Part shown: piece after piece, positions 16,257 to 25,017 of the stretch | Layout: every line of letters begins with the position of its first letter | Position numbering within the stretch: the first letter of the stretch is position 1 | Assembly: GCA_003104995.1 (NCBI GenBank) | Contig: PQAO01000012.1 | Coordinates: forward strand, 62,001-126,000 | Length of the DNA stretch: 64,000 nucleotides | Direction of reading: 5' to 3' | Source: Dehalococcoidia bacterium | GTDB lineage: Bacteria; Chloroflexota; Dehalococcoidia; Tepidiformales; Tepidiformaceae | Program-made: the position numbers and the translations under genes | The notes under the pieces: generated by a model | The model's input: only the letters and a program-made list of their open reading frames with translations | Told to the model about the DNA's origin: nothing | The model's database searches: none

Positions 16257-17579
16257 TCAGAGGATCGGCAAGTACTCGGCGAGTTCGAAGTCGCTGACGT
16301 GGCGGCGGTAGCGTTCCCATTCGATGCGCTTGTTCTTGATCAAGCTTTCGAAGGTGTGGTCGCCGAGAGCGTTTCGGAGGAAGGGTGAGCGTTCGGCCTG
16401 CTCGATGGCCTCGATGAGGCTGCCGGGGAGCGTCTCGATGCCACGGGCGTCGCGCTCGGCCGCGGTGAGCTCGAAGACGTTTTCTTCGACGGGTGCGGGG
16501 ATCGGGCGTTCGTGTTCGATGCCGTCCAGGCCCGCGGCGAGCATGACCGCGAAGGCGAGGTAGGGGTTGCAGGCCGAATCGGGGGAACGGTATTCGATGC
16601 GGGTGTGGGTCTCCTTGCCGGGCTTGTATTCGGGGATGCGGACGAGGTCGCTGCGGTTGCGGCGGGCCCAGGTGATGTACACAGGTGCTTCAAAGCCGGG
16701 GAGGAGGCGCTTGTAGCTGTTGACCCACTGGTTGGTAACCAGGGTGAGGGCAGTCGAGTGATGGAGGAGGCCGGCGATGTAGGAGCGCGCGATGGCGCTC
16801 AGGTGGTAGGGGTCGGCCGGGTCGAAGAACGCATTGCGTTCGCCCTTGAAGAGCGACTGGTGGACGTGCATGCCGCTGCCGTTGTAGTCGGCAAGGGGCT
16901 TGGGCATGAAGGTGGCATAGACGCCGTTTGCGAGCGCGATCTCCTTGACCACGAGCCGGTACGTCATGGCGGCATCGGCCATGGTGAGGGCATCGGTGTA
17001 GCGGAGGGCGATTTCGTGCTGGCTGGGGGCGACTTCGTGGTGGCTATATTCAACCTCGATGCCCATCGCTTCGAGGGCGAGGACGGTCTCGCGGCGGAGG
17101 TCGCTGGCGGCATCGGAGGTCTGGTCGAAGTACCCGCCGCGGTCGAGGGGCTCAGGGCGGTCGGAGGTCTTGAAGTAGAAGTACTCGAGTTCGGGGCTGA
17201 CGTAGAAGGTGTATCCGAGGTCGGCGGCGCGTTTGAGCTGGCGCTTGAGGACGAAGCGCGGGTCGCCGGCGAACGGTTCGCCATCCGGGTGGTAGATGTC
17301 GCAGAACATGCGGGCGACGCCTGCTTCACGGGGACGCCAGGGGACAAGCTGGAACGTCGCCGGGTCGGGGCGGGCGATCATGTCGGATTCGTCGATGCGG
17401 GCGAAGCCTTCGATGCTCGAGCCGTCGAAGCCCATGCCTTCTTCGAGGGCCTTTTCGAGTTCTTCAACGGTGATGGCGAAGCTCTTGAGCGCGCCGACGA
17501 TGTCGGTGAACCAGAGGCGGATGAACTTCACGTCGTTTTCACGGCAGGCGGAGATGACGTAGGAGGCGGATTCGCTCAT
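16257..17579 (-). CDS. glnA: Glutamine synthetase, type I
   Basis: This 440-residue enzyme makes glutamine from glutamate, ammonia and ATP. Key motifs are EGMGFDGSSIEGFARIDESD (N-terminal domain), FYVSPELEYFYFK (metal site), NGSGMHVHQSLF, and the RNRSDLVRIPEY and RIEYRSPDSACNPYLAF blocks of the active site. The length fits the short GSI-alpha class, which lacks the adenylylation loop, so control is expected by transcription or feedback. ATG 17579 follows GGAGAG by eight bases. A minus-strand TACACT box lies at 17615-17620, giving a leader of about 30 nt. It converges on the zinc-ribbon gene. Confidence 0.96.
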   Translation of the reverse strand: MSESASYVISACRENDVKFIRLWFTDIVGALKSFAITVEELEKALEEGMGFDGSSIEGFARIDESDMIARPDPATFQLVPWRPREAGVARMFCDIYHPDGEPFAGDPRFVLKRQLKRAADLGYTFYVSPELEYFYFKTSDRPEPLDRGGYFDQTSDAASDLRRETVLALEAMGIEVEYSHHEVAPSQHEIALRYTDALTMADAAMTYRLVVKEIALANGVYATFMPKPLADYNGSGMHVHQSLFKGERNAFFDPADPYHLSAIARSYIAGLLHHSTALTLVTNQWVNSYKRLLPGFEAPVYITWARRNRSDLVRIPEYKPGKETHTRIEYRSPDSACNPYLAFAVMLAAGLDGIEHERPIPAPVEENVFELTAAERDARGIETLPGSLIEAIEQAERSPFLRNALGDHTFESLIKNKRIEWERYRRHVSDFELAEYLPIL

Positions 17580-17658
17580 AGGGGACTCTCCAGACACCAC
17601 AGTCGCTCACCTGCAGTGTAGCGCGCGGTTGTTACGGGCAGATTGCCGGGCATTGGGG

Positions 17659-18618
17659 TCAGAGTTCAACGGAGGCGGCGGCCTCGGTGGGCGTCATGCG
17701 GCCATCGCGGACCGCCTCGAGGGCGGGCAAGTAGGCATCCATGGCCGCGAGGTTGGCATCGAGGAGTGCATCGAACATGGCGAGGGCGAGGTGGCTGCCC
17801 GAGACATCGACGCTGGTCTTGAAGCGCACCTCGCCGTCGGCGAAGTCCATCTCGAGGTTGCCGAGGGCGAGGCCGTAGTTGAGACGCGTGAGGAGCTCCG
17901 CCATAGCGGGACGGGAGGTTTCGGGGGCGGTCCAGGGCGCCTGGGAATAAATGCTGCAGCGCCCATGCTCCTCGCGGCAGACGACAAAGAGCGTCCATTC
18001 GCCGGACTCGCTGGCGACCTCGGCGCGAATGACTTCGGGGTCGGTCGTCTCTTCCCATTCAACGCCGCGAGATTCGAGCACTTCGAGCGCCACCGTGAGC
18101 ATAGGCAGGCGGAGAGCCCCGGCCCCGGCGGCGGTGGGCTGATCGAGGGCGAATACGGTGCTGTAGCCGACTCGCAACTCACCTTCGGGGTCGATGTCCT
18201 GGGGGACCGGCGTGGTCACATGGAGGGCGAACCAGGCTTCGGTGTCCAGGAGGGGTGACCAGCGAGCCGATGCCGAGGCCTCGCAGAGGGCACGAGCGAC
18301 GGCTTCCGGATCAGACCCGAGGAGCTCGACCTCGGCAACGAAGGCGGGATCGAGGCGGGCTTCGATGCGGACGAGACCGGCGGGGGCGAAAGTGTCGGCG
18401 CCAGGGCCACGGTTATCGGGGGCGAGATGGAAGAGACCGCGGGTAGCGGCGGCCCGGTACTGTTCGGCAGTCACCTCGAACGTGAGGCGGCAGTCCTGGA
18501 GCTGGCCATCGGCGGAGGCAACGGCAACCTCGCGGCCGACGACCCTCAGGCCGGGGCCGTCGGGCGGCTGGAGGAGCAGAGCCTCGGAGAACTCAGCCCG
18601 GTCGGTCGAGGTACTCAT
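17659..18618 (-). CDS. YbjN-domain protein next to the cargo-like gene
   Basis: This 319-residue protein has two parts. Residues about 1-150 are an unrecognised acidic domain. Residues about 170-310 match the YbjN family: WTLFVVCREEHGRCSIYSQA, then LTRLNYGLALGNLEMDFADG, VRFKTSVDVSG and ANLAAMDAYLPALEAV. YbjN domains share the fold of type III secretion chaperones. The gene begins 21 bp after the large cargo-like gene on the same strand, so a chaperone role for that protein is a reasonable inference, not a known fact. No membrane segment or signal peptide is visible. Confidence 0.75.
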   Translation of the reverse strand: MSTSTDRAEFSEALLLQPPDGPGLRVVGREVAVASADGQLQDCRLTFEVTAEQYRAAATRGLFHLAPDNRGPGADTFAPAGLVRIEARLDPAFVAEVELLGSDPEAVARALCEASASARWSPLLDTEAWFALHVTTPVPQDIDPEGELRVGYSTVFALDQPTAAGAGALRLPMLTVALEVLESRGVEWEETTDPEVIRAEVASESGEWTLFVVCREEHGRCSIYSQAPWTAPETSRPAMAELLTRLNYGLALGNLEMDFADGEVRFKTSVDVSGSHLALAMFDALLDANLAAMDAYLPALEAVRDGRMTPTEAAASVEL

Positions 18619-18639
18619 GGGGGCTCCGCGGGCGGGCGG

Positions 18640-20526
18640 CTAATCAACGCCCCACTTGCCGCCGTCGTAGAAGACGCGGACCAGCTTTTGGCCCTGTTTG
18701 ACCTTCATGGCGAAGACGCCGACGTTGACCTCGATACCCTTGATGTATTCGAGCCTGGCTTCGAACTTGAATTCCTTCTTGGAGAAATCGTAGCCACCCG
18801 TGAGCGTGAGCTTGAGGGAGGCGGGCGCGGAGAACGTCTCGGGCGGGGCGCCCGCTTCGAACTTGGGTACCCAGGCGGTCTGTGGCACCTGGGAGATCTG
18901 GAGGATGGAGGACGCACCGTTTTCTCCGGCAGAGATCAGCGTACCGACGTCCTGCGAGGTCGTGGACTTGTCGTTGGCGGCGTTCTGAATTGCCTTGCGG
19001 ATGGCGATGGCCAGGTTCGATGCGAGGGGCGGGATGTAGCCGCCGACACCCCTGGCGACAAGTTCGTTCATGGGGATGGACGCGGCCGCATCGAGAGAGA
19101 CCGTGAGCGACTGAAGGGTCGCCCTCTGGCCCTTGCCACCTGAAGCCCAGTCGAGCGCGACCTTGATCCCGCCGCTGAATGGCCCGCCCGTGGCCGAGAG
19201 GGCGAATTCCAGGTGGTGGGTGCTTTCGCCCAGGACCTCGGTGAGGCCGCGCATTTTGGGGAGGGCGGAGGCGTTGCCGAGGCCGGCTGACTTGCGGGCC
19301 TTGACAGACTCGTAGTCGTACTTCTTCCCGGACTTGTAGCCGACGCTGCCTTCCATGTCGACGACGCCGCCGATGCCACCCTTGGCCTTGGCGCCGGCGA
19401 GGCCGCCGGTCTCGACGTAGGCGTCCTCTTCGTCGGAGTCGCCAGTACCACCGAGGTTGAGCGACTTGTCCTTGAAGTTCTCTTTTTCGACCTTGGCAGC
19501 CCACTTTTCGGCGCGCTTCCAGCCAACCGAGGACCCGCTGCCACCCCAGATGAAGTTTGCGACTTCGTTGGGGATGACGCGCGATTCGCGGATGCGACGG
19601 TACATGCCGTAGGAAACGAGTTCCATGGCCTTCTCGGGCGTTGCGCCCTGGGCTTCGACGTACATGCCCAGTTCGCCGCCGATTTCGACGACGTTGGGGA
19701 TATTGGCGCCGCCGGTGACGGCGACTTCGAAGCCGACCTTGAGGGCCTGCTTCTTGAGGCGCTCGACGGCAGCTTTGAAGCGGAAGCCGATGTAGCCAAC
19801 GCCGGAGGGTTCGACCGGGACCTTGACCTCGATCTCGAGTTCGGCGCTATCTCCACTACTTGGAGCGGCGGCGCCGATGATCGGGCCGATCTTGGAGAGG
19901 ATGGAGGAGACATCTCCCTCCATCTGGGTCTTGAACTTGTTTTCGGTGCGCTCGACGGGCTTCTGGTCTTCGCCCAGGAATTCGCGGCTGGCATCGCGGA
20001 TCTTGTTGAGCTCGGCGAGTTCTTTGCCGGCTTCGAGGAAGAGGGCGGTCATGCCGGGGGTCCGCTTCTTGCTGCGGGACTTGTCGCCTTCGTGGGTATC
20101 CATCCAGAGGTTCACGTTTTCGCGAAGCTCGTGGAGGATGTTGATGGCGCGGTCCTGGGTGGAGCCTGGCTGGAGGTGCATGCCCTTTTCGCGGAGCGCA
20201 TGGTACTCGGCAAGGAGCGCATCGATCTGCTTCATCGTCTTGCCACGCCCGGCAAGGAAGCCCGCGTTCGTCTGCTTCTTGAACTCTTCCGTCGAGATCA
20301 GGCGACGGATGGATGGTGGCCTGGCGACGTTGCGCGTGGACGTACCCATAACCGTCGCGCCGGCCGGAGACGCGAGCGAGCGCTGAAGCGCCTGATTCCC
20401 GGCTGCGGACTGGAGCGAGACCAGGGGAGTGCGAACCGGGTCCGGCCTTGCGGCCGAGCTCGCTTTCGCAGCGGGGCCGTGGGAGGGGGCATGCAAGCGG
20501 CGTTGGCGGTGTGGTCCGATGGGCAT
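18640..20526 (-). CDS. Large protein with contractile-injection-cargo-like N-terminus
   Basis: This 628-residue protein has no signal peptide. Its basic, Pro/Ala-rich N-terminus carries the motif SLQSAAGNQALQRSL at residues 37-51. This closely resembles the LQ-x-x-AGN-x-AV segment that precedes DUF4157 and other domains in proteins tied to extracellular contractile injection systems. DUF4157 itself is absent. Residues 70-200 are helical and highly charged. The rest is rich in glycine and strands (GFRFKAAVE, GFEVAVTGGANIP, LKLTLTGGYDFSKKEFKFEA), suggesting a large beta structure. The function is unknown. It lies 24 bp after rimO and 21 bp before the YbjN gene; a TAAAGT box six bases before the ATG could give it its own leaderless promoter. 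Confidence 0.65.
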   Translation of the reverse strand: MPIGPHRQRRLHAPSHGPAAKASSAARPDPVRTPLVSLQSAAGNQALQRSLASPAGATVMGTSTRNVARPPSIRRLISTEEFKKQTNAGFLAGRGKTMKQIDALLAEYHALREKGMHLQPGSTQDRAINILHELRENVNLWMDTHEGDKSRSKKRTPGMTALFLEAGKELAELNKIRDASREFLGEDQKPVERTENKFKTQMEGDVSSILSKIGPIIGAAAPSSGDSAELEIEVKVPVEPSGVGYIGFRFKAAVERLKKQALKVGFEVAVTGGANIPNVVEIGGELGMYVEAQGATPEKAMELVSYGMYRRIRESRVIPNEVANFIWGGSGSSVGWKRAEKWAAKVEKENFKDKSLNLGGTGDSDEEDAYVETGGLAGAKAKGGIGGVVDMEGSVGYKSGKKYDYESVKARKSAGLGNASALPKMRGLTEVLGESTHHLEFALSATGGPFSGGIKVALDWASGGKGQRATLQSLTVSLDAAASIPMNELVARGVGGYIPPLASNLAIAIRKAIQNAANDKSTTSQDVGTLISAGENGASSILQISQVPQTAWVPKFEAGAPPETFSAPASLKLTLTGGYDFSKKEFKFEARLEYIKGIEVNVGVFAMKVKQGQKLVRVFYDGGKWGVD

Positions 20527-20550
20527 CGCGGTACTTTACTCCCTTGTGGG

Positions 20551-21864
20551 TCAGCGATGCGAGAGGACACGGCCAAAGAGGTCGTACTCGGATGCTTCTT
20601 CGATGCGAACGGGCACTTTATCGCCAACCCGGGCTGTACCGCGGGCGAACACCATGCCATCGACCTCAGGCGCTTCGCGGCGGGTGCGGCCGGCAACGAC
20701 CGGGGCGCCGTCTTCGTCTTCTCCGGTGCCTTCCACGAGGAGGTCGAGCGTGCGGCCAATGAAGCGGCGGGCCTGTTTGGCTGCGATCTTCTGTTGCTGG
20801 CGCATGAAGCGGTCGCGGCGTTCGGCTTTCACCTCGTCAGGGACCTGGGCATCCATGCCGAAGGCGCCAGTCCATTGTTGGCGCGAGTAGGTGAAGCAGC
20901 CGGCGTGGTCGAAACGGATTTCGCGGGCGAAGTCGAGCAGTTCTTTGAACTCTTCTTCGGTCTCGCCGGGGAAGCCCGCGATGAAGGAGGTGCGGAGGAC
21001 GATGCCGGGCATGGCGGCGCGCAAATCGCGAATGAAAGCGTGCACGCGATCGACGTTGTGGGGGCGCTTCATGCGGCGGAGGACGGCCTCGCTGCCGTGC
21101 TGGAGCGGCACATCCAGGTAGCGGACAACGTTGGGGAGAGCAGCCATGGTCTCGATGAGGGCGGGCGAAACGCGGCTGGGATAGGCGTACATGAGACGGA
21201 GCCAGACATCGGGTCCGACGGTCTCGGAAAGCATCTGGAGGAGGCCCGGAAGGCCCGTCCCGACAGCCATGCCGAGGTCTTCGCCCCAGGCGGTGGTGTC
21301 CTGGCCAACCAGGACGAGCTCTTTTGCGCCGGCGGCGACGAGGCGCTGGGCCTCTTTCACGAGCATCCCGGCGGGGGCGGAACGGAGGCCGCCCTTGATC
21401 TTGGGGATGACGCAGAACTGGCAGGGGGCGTCGCAGCCGTCGGAGATCTTGAGGTAGGCGCTGGGACCGGCGACGTGGACGTTGCTCTCAGGGATGTCGA
21501 AGATGGCGTCGACATCGACGCTGAGGAGACGGGCGACATCCTGCCATTGGCCGACGCCGAAGATGTGGTCGATGGCGGGGGTTTCTTCCTTGACCTGGCG
21601 GCCGTAGAGCTGGGTCATGCAGCCGGCGACGATGAGCGTCTGGCCGTCGCGCTTGGCGGCGGCGAGCTCGCGGACCGCCTCCATCGACTGTTCCTGGCTC
21701 TGTTCGATGAATCCGCAGGTGTTGACGATGATCGCGTCAGCGTCCCCGGGTTGAAGGACGGGGAGGAGCTCGCCGCCGGTGAGGAGGCGTTCGAGGTGTT
21801 CACTGTCGACATCGTTCTTGGGGCAGCCAAGGGTGACCAGGTGGTAGGTCTTCGGGATCGCCAT
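20551..21864 (-). CDS. rimO: Ribosomal protein S12 methylthiotransferase RimO
   Basis: This 437-residue radical-SAM enzyme adds a methylthio group to an aspartate of ribosomal protein S12. The N-terminal domain has the auxiliary-cluster cysteines Cys14 (TLGCPKND), Cys50 (VNTCGF) and Cys82 (AGCMTQ). The radical-SAM cluster is C144-x3-C148-x2-C151 in SDGCDAPCQFC. A C-terminal TRAM domain follows residue 370. The N-terminal LGCPKND sequence favours RimO over MiaB. Its ATG overlaps the stop of the RodZ/PASTA gene, so the two are translationally coupled. Confidence 0.95.
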   Translation of the reverse strand: MAIPKTYHLVTLGCPKNDVDSEHLERLLTGGELLPVLQPGDADAIIVNTCGFIEQSQEQSMEAVRELAAAKRDGQTLIVAGCMTQLYGRQVKEETPAIDHIFGVGQWQDVARLLSVDVDAIFDIPESNVHVAGPSAYLKISDGCDAPCQFCVIPKIKGGLRSAPAGMLVKEAQRLVAAGAKELVLVGQDTTAWGEDLGMAVGTGLPGLLQMLSETVGPDVWLRLMYAYPSRVSPALIETMAALPNVVRYLDVPLQHGSEAVLRRMKRPHNVDRVHAFIRDLRAAMPGIVLRTSFIAGFPGETEEEFKELLDFAREIRFDHAGCFTYSRQQWTGAFGMDAQVPDEVKAERRDRFMRQQQKIAAKQARRFIGRTLDLLVEGTGEDEDGAPVVAGRTRREAPEVDGMVFARGTARVGDKVPVRIEEASEYDLFGRVLSHR

Positions 21865-22790
21865 CAGGGCCCCTCGCTGATGACGATGCGCACGGTGGAG
21901 CCGGAGGCGTATTCGACGTCCGGGGCGGGCGACTGGTTGATGACCGTGCCCTTCGGCTGGCTGTTCGGCTCACGGAACTCGCTCACGACATAGCCGGCTT
22001 CGCCGATGGCGCGACGGGCAACGTCTTCCTGGACGCCGATGAGGTCGGGGACGATCCCGGGGGTTACATCGAGGCCGCTGGGCTGGTCGTCGCCGGTTGC
22101 GGGGGTGGTGTCGCCGCCGGCGGTCGTCGTGGTCTGGCCGCCCGATGCATCGGGGGTGGAGCCGGTGCCGGGGGTTGTATCGTCGCCGCCGAGGCTGGAA
22201 ATGATATAGGCGAGGAGCACGACGCCGATGACGGCGGCGATGGCGACGATGGCAATCACCATGGAGCGAGTCTGGGCGGCGGGGTCGGTCTTGATGCGGC
22301 GGGCGGGCGAGGAGACGCCGATATCCACGCCGATGACCGGCTCGTAGGTTTCGGCGGGCTCCTGGCGGCGCGTCTGCATTGGCGCCGGGCGGCCCGAAGG
22401 TGCGGGACGTTGACCGGCTGGACGCTGGCCGGGCGGCTGAGGTGCGGGGGCCGGCGTTGAGCGCCAGGTTGGGCGCGAGGCGGAAACGGGGCTCACCGGG
22501 CGGTCGGGGCTGGGGCGGGGCGGGGAGGCGGAGGCGTCGGCAGCGCGCTGGTATTCGGGGTCGTCCTCGCGGGGGAACATGGCGAGGGTTTCCTGGGGGT
22601 CGAGGCCGAGGTACTGGGAGTAGGAGCGGAGAAAGCCGCGGGCATAGACAGGCGCCGGTATGACCTCGAACTGCTCGGCTTCGAGCGCCTGGAGGTACCG
22701 GCGGGAAATACGCGTGTCGCGTTCGGCGTCTTCGAGCGTGAGGCCGCGGGCTTCACGCGCGCGGGTCAGCAAGCTCCCAAGTTCACCCAT
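21864..22790 (-). CDS. RodZ-like HTH protein with transmembrane helix and PASTA domain
   Basis: This 308-residue protein is a single-pass membrane protein. Residues 5-66 form a Cro-type HTH of the RodZ kind (GSLLTRAREARGLTLEDAER, then RISRRYLQALEAEQF). Residues 82-150 are Pro/Arg-rich and cytoplasmic, and 177-199 form the membrane helix. A Thr/Gly linker follows, and residues 244-308 are one PASTA domain (IVPDLIGVQEDVARRAIGEA). RodZ links MreB to cell-wall synthesis, and PASTA domains bind peptidoglycan or muropeptides, so a cell-shape or wall-sensing role is likely. The stop overlaps the rimO start. Confidence 0.85.
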   Translation of the reverse strand: MGELGSLLTRAREARGLTLEDAERDTRISRRYLQALEAEQFEVIPAPVYARGFLRSYSQYLGLDPQETLAMFPREDDPEYQRAADASASPPRPSPDRPVSPVSASRPTWRSTPAPAPQPPGQRPAGQRPAPSGRPAPMQTRRQEPAETYEPVIGVDIGVSSPARRIKTDPAAQTRSMVIAIVAIAAVIGVVLLAYIISSLGGDDTTPGTGSTPDASGGQTTTTAGGDTTPATGDDQPSGLDVTPGIVPDLIGVQEDVARRAIGEAGYVVSEFREPNSQPKGTVINQSPAPDVEYASGSTVRIVISEGP

Positions 22791-22885
22791 TCTTCGTTAA
22801 CCCCGGGGGTAAGGCGACCGTATCAGGTTCGGTCTCTAGGTGGTAGGCAGGAATGATAGCGCCCAATCGTCCTTCGTCATTCGGA

Positions 22886-23701
22886 TCACTCACGCGCGAG
22901 GAGGCGGGTGATGGGTTCGACCGAGAGCGACTCGCGGGGGACGTGGACGCGGCCCGTGTCGCGAAGCTCATCGAGCGAGGCCCGGAAGTCGGCGAAGTGG
23001 CGGAGCATGACGCCCAGGTGGATGTAGATGGCGAAGCCCATCTGGCGCGCCTCCGTGGGCGTCACGAGCCAGGAGTTGAGTAGCTGGGGAATACCCGTGA
23101 GGTCGCGCGCGGCGGCTTCGACGAGGTCGCGGGTTTTCAGGCCATCCATGAAGACCACGTCGGCGCCAGCCTCGCGGTAACTGCGCAGGCGGGCGACGGC
23201 ATCGTCCCAGCCATTGGGCTGGAGGGCGTCGGTGCGGGCGATGATGACCAGGCCGGGGTCTGTGCGGGCAGCAACGGCGGCGCGGACTTTGAGGGCCATC
23301 TCTTCGGCGGGGATGACACGCTTGCCTTCGAGGAAGCCGCAGCGTTTGGGCCACTCCTGGTCCTCGATATGGAGGGCGGCCACGCCGGCGCGCTCGTAGA
23401 GGGCGACGGTACGGGCGATGTTGGCCTCGTTGCCGTAACCGGTATCGGCATCAGCGATGACGGGAACCTGGACGGCTGAAGCGATGCGGGCGGCGTTTGC
23501 CGACATCTCGCCGAGGCCGATGAGGCCCATATCCGGGAGGCCGTGGGAGGCGGCGGTGCCGAAGCCAGACATGTAGACGGCCTCGAAGCCAGCAGCCTCG
23601 GCGAGGCGTGCCTGGACGCCATCGAAGACGAACGGGGCGGTCACCGTGCCGCCGTCCATCAGGGCCCGAAGGCGGGCGCCGGGCGAGGGGCGGTCAGCCA
23701 C
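22886..23701 (-). CDS. Isocitrate lyase / PEP mutase superfamily protein
   Basis: This protein of about 271 residues is a TIM barrel of the isocitrate lyase/PEP mutase superfamily. Evidence is FVFDGVQARLAEAAGFEAVY at the N-terminus, VPVIADADTGYGNEANIART (metal-binding Asp pair), HIEDQEWPKRCGFLEGK with the catalytic-loop cysteine, and VIIARTDAL. The family includes methylisocitrate lyase, oxaloacetate decarboxylase and phosphonate mutases; the loop KRCGFLEGK fits a lyase or decarboxylase better than PEP mutase. GTG 23701 overlaps the SnoaL-like stop by eight bases; ATG at 23725 or 23737 is the alternative. The very long open frame to 24148 is a shadow of other genes. Confidence 0.85.
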   Translation of the reverse strand: MADRPSPGARLRALMDGGTVTAPFVFDGVQARLAEAAGFEAVYMSGFGTAASHGLPDMGLIGLGEMSANAARIASAVQVPVIADADTGYGNEANIARTVALYERAGVAALHIEDQEWPKRCGFLEGKRVIPAEEMALKVRAAVAARTDPGLVIIARTDALQPNGWDDAVARLRSYREAGADVVFMDGLKTRDLVEAAARDLTGIPQLLNSWLVTPTEARQMGFAIYIHLGVMLRHFADFRASLDELRDTGRVHVPRESLSVEPITRLLARE

Positions 23702-24080
23702 GGAGGGGCGCCGTGTGGGCCGCATCGAGGTACTCATCGAGGCGGGTGATCTTGCCGCTTTCGACGGTGCCGACGATGCAGGCCGGGACTTCGATGGGCG
23801 TGCCGTTGGGTGCAGTTCCGCGCACCACGTGCTGCTGGACGAAGCCCGCCGGGGTTTCGGAACAGCGGATGTCTTCGTAGCGGAGTTCTCCGATGTTGCG
23901 AGAGAGCCAGCGAAGAATGAGGAGGTTGTCCTGGGCGGTCTGATCCATGCCATCGCTGTTGTGCCAGACAACGATGTCGGGGTGGTAGAGGGCGGCCACG
24001 GCATCGATGTCGCCGGCTGCAATGGCGGCAAAGAGGCGTTCGGCGATCTCCAGGGGAGCGAGGGGCATCGTAAGGGGCAT
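23694..24080 (-). CDS. SnoaL-like / NTF2-fold protein
   Basis: This 128-residue protein fits the SnoaL-like ketosteroid-isomerase fold: LEIAERLFAAIAAGDIDAVA, LYHPDIVVWHNSDGMDQT, FVQQHVVRGTAPNGTPIEVP and a late ESGKITRLDEYLDAA helix. Reactions in this family vary, and no substrate can be assigned. ATG 24080 has a GGAGAG-like purine run further upstream only, so a start at MPLAPLE (four codons later) is also possible. Its 3' end overlaps the isocitrate lyase-like gene, which indicates coupled expression. Confidence 0.75.
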   Translation of the reverse strand: MPLTMPLAPLEIAERLFAAIAAGDIDAVAALYHPDIVVWHNSDGMDQTAQDNLLILRWLSRNIGELRYEDIRCSETPAGFVQQHVVRGTAPNGTPIEVPACIVGTVESGKITRLDEYLDAAHTAPLRG

Positions 24081-24120
24081 GGAGAGATTGTCGATTGGGG
24101 ATTGCCGCTTGTCGATGGGA

Positions 24121-25014
24121 CTACTGCTTGCGGAGGTGGATAAGGCACCAGTCGCGTTCGTGGGCCATGGCGGCGAGGCGGAACCCGTGGGGCTCCATGG
24201 CGGCCACGACCCGGCGGGAATCGGGAGCGAGGATGCCGGAAAGGACGAGATCGCCCCGGGGTTTGACGACGGCTCCGAAAGCGGCTGCCAGGCCGATGTT
24301 GGCGCCGGTGCTGATGTTGGAGAGGGCGAGTTCGTAGCGGCCCGGGTGGTCCAGGGTGAGCACGCCGGCACTGATCGAGACTTCCGCGCCGATACCGTTC
24401 TCGTCGCAGTTGCGGCGGGCGATTTCGGCGGCGACGGGGTCGATGTCGATGGCGGTGACGCTGGGGATGCCGAGTTTGACGGCCGCGATAGAGAGTACGC
24501 CGGAACCGGTACCGACATCGAGCATGGCGATGCCGGCGCGGGCGAGGGAGTCGAGGGCGGCGAGGCAGAGCCGGGTGGTCTCGTGGTGGCCGGTGCCGAA
24601 GGCCTGTCCGGGATCGAGGCGGATGGCTACCTGGCCCGGACCAACCTCGTGCTCGATCCAGGAAGGGACGATGACCGCGCGGCCCCCGGTATCGACGACG
24701 CCGAAGAACTCACGCCAGGAGACGGCCCAGTCCTGTTCGAAGATGGGGCGGGCAGTGAGTTCGACGGAGGGGAAGGGCTCCATGGAACGCCGGAGGTCCT
24801 CGGTGAGGACCGCGCCGAGCTCTGAGCTGGGGAGGTAGGCGCGAATGAGGACGGGCTCGTCTCCACGGACACGGAAGCCCTCTTCGGGGCCGAGGATGTC
24901 GACCGGTTCCTCGACGGTGATGCCGCCCGGGGCGACGACCCGGACCAGGTCGGAGACCTCCTCGACGAGGGACGGCGGGACCTGCGCGGTGATTTCGAAC
25001 CAGAGGTTGCTCAC
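24121..25014 (-). CDS. prmA: Ribosomal protein L11 methyltransferase
   Basis: This 297-residue SAM-dependent enzyme trimethylates ribosomal protein L11. The N-terminal L11-binding domain (SNLWFEITAQVPPSLVEEVS) is followed by the linker FGTGHHETTRLCLAAL, the SAM motif I MLDVGTGSGVLSIAA, motif II TAIDIDPVAAEIARRN and the ALSNISTG catalytic loop. The start is GTG 25014, three bases after the dnaJ stop, in an arrangement (dnaJ-prmA) common in bacteria. It is therefore part of the HrcA-controlled dnaJ transcript. Confidence 0.93.
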   Translation of the reverse strand: MSNLWFEITAQVPPSLVEEVSDLVRVVAPGGITVEEPVDILGPEEGFRVRGDEPVLIRAYLPSSELGAVLTEDLRRSMEPFPSVELTARPIFEQDWAVSWREFFGVVDTGGRAVIVPSWIEHEVGPGQVAIRLDPGQAFGTGHHETTRLCLAALDSLARAGIAMLDVGTGSGVLSIAAVKLGIPSVTAIDIDPVAAEIARRNCDENGIGAEVSISAGVLTLDHPGRYELALSNISTGANIGLAAAFGAVVKPRGDLVLSGILAPDSRRVVAAMEPHGFRLAAMAHERDWCLIHLRKQ

Positions 25015-25017
25015 GCT

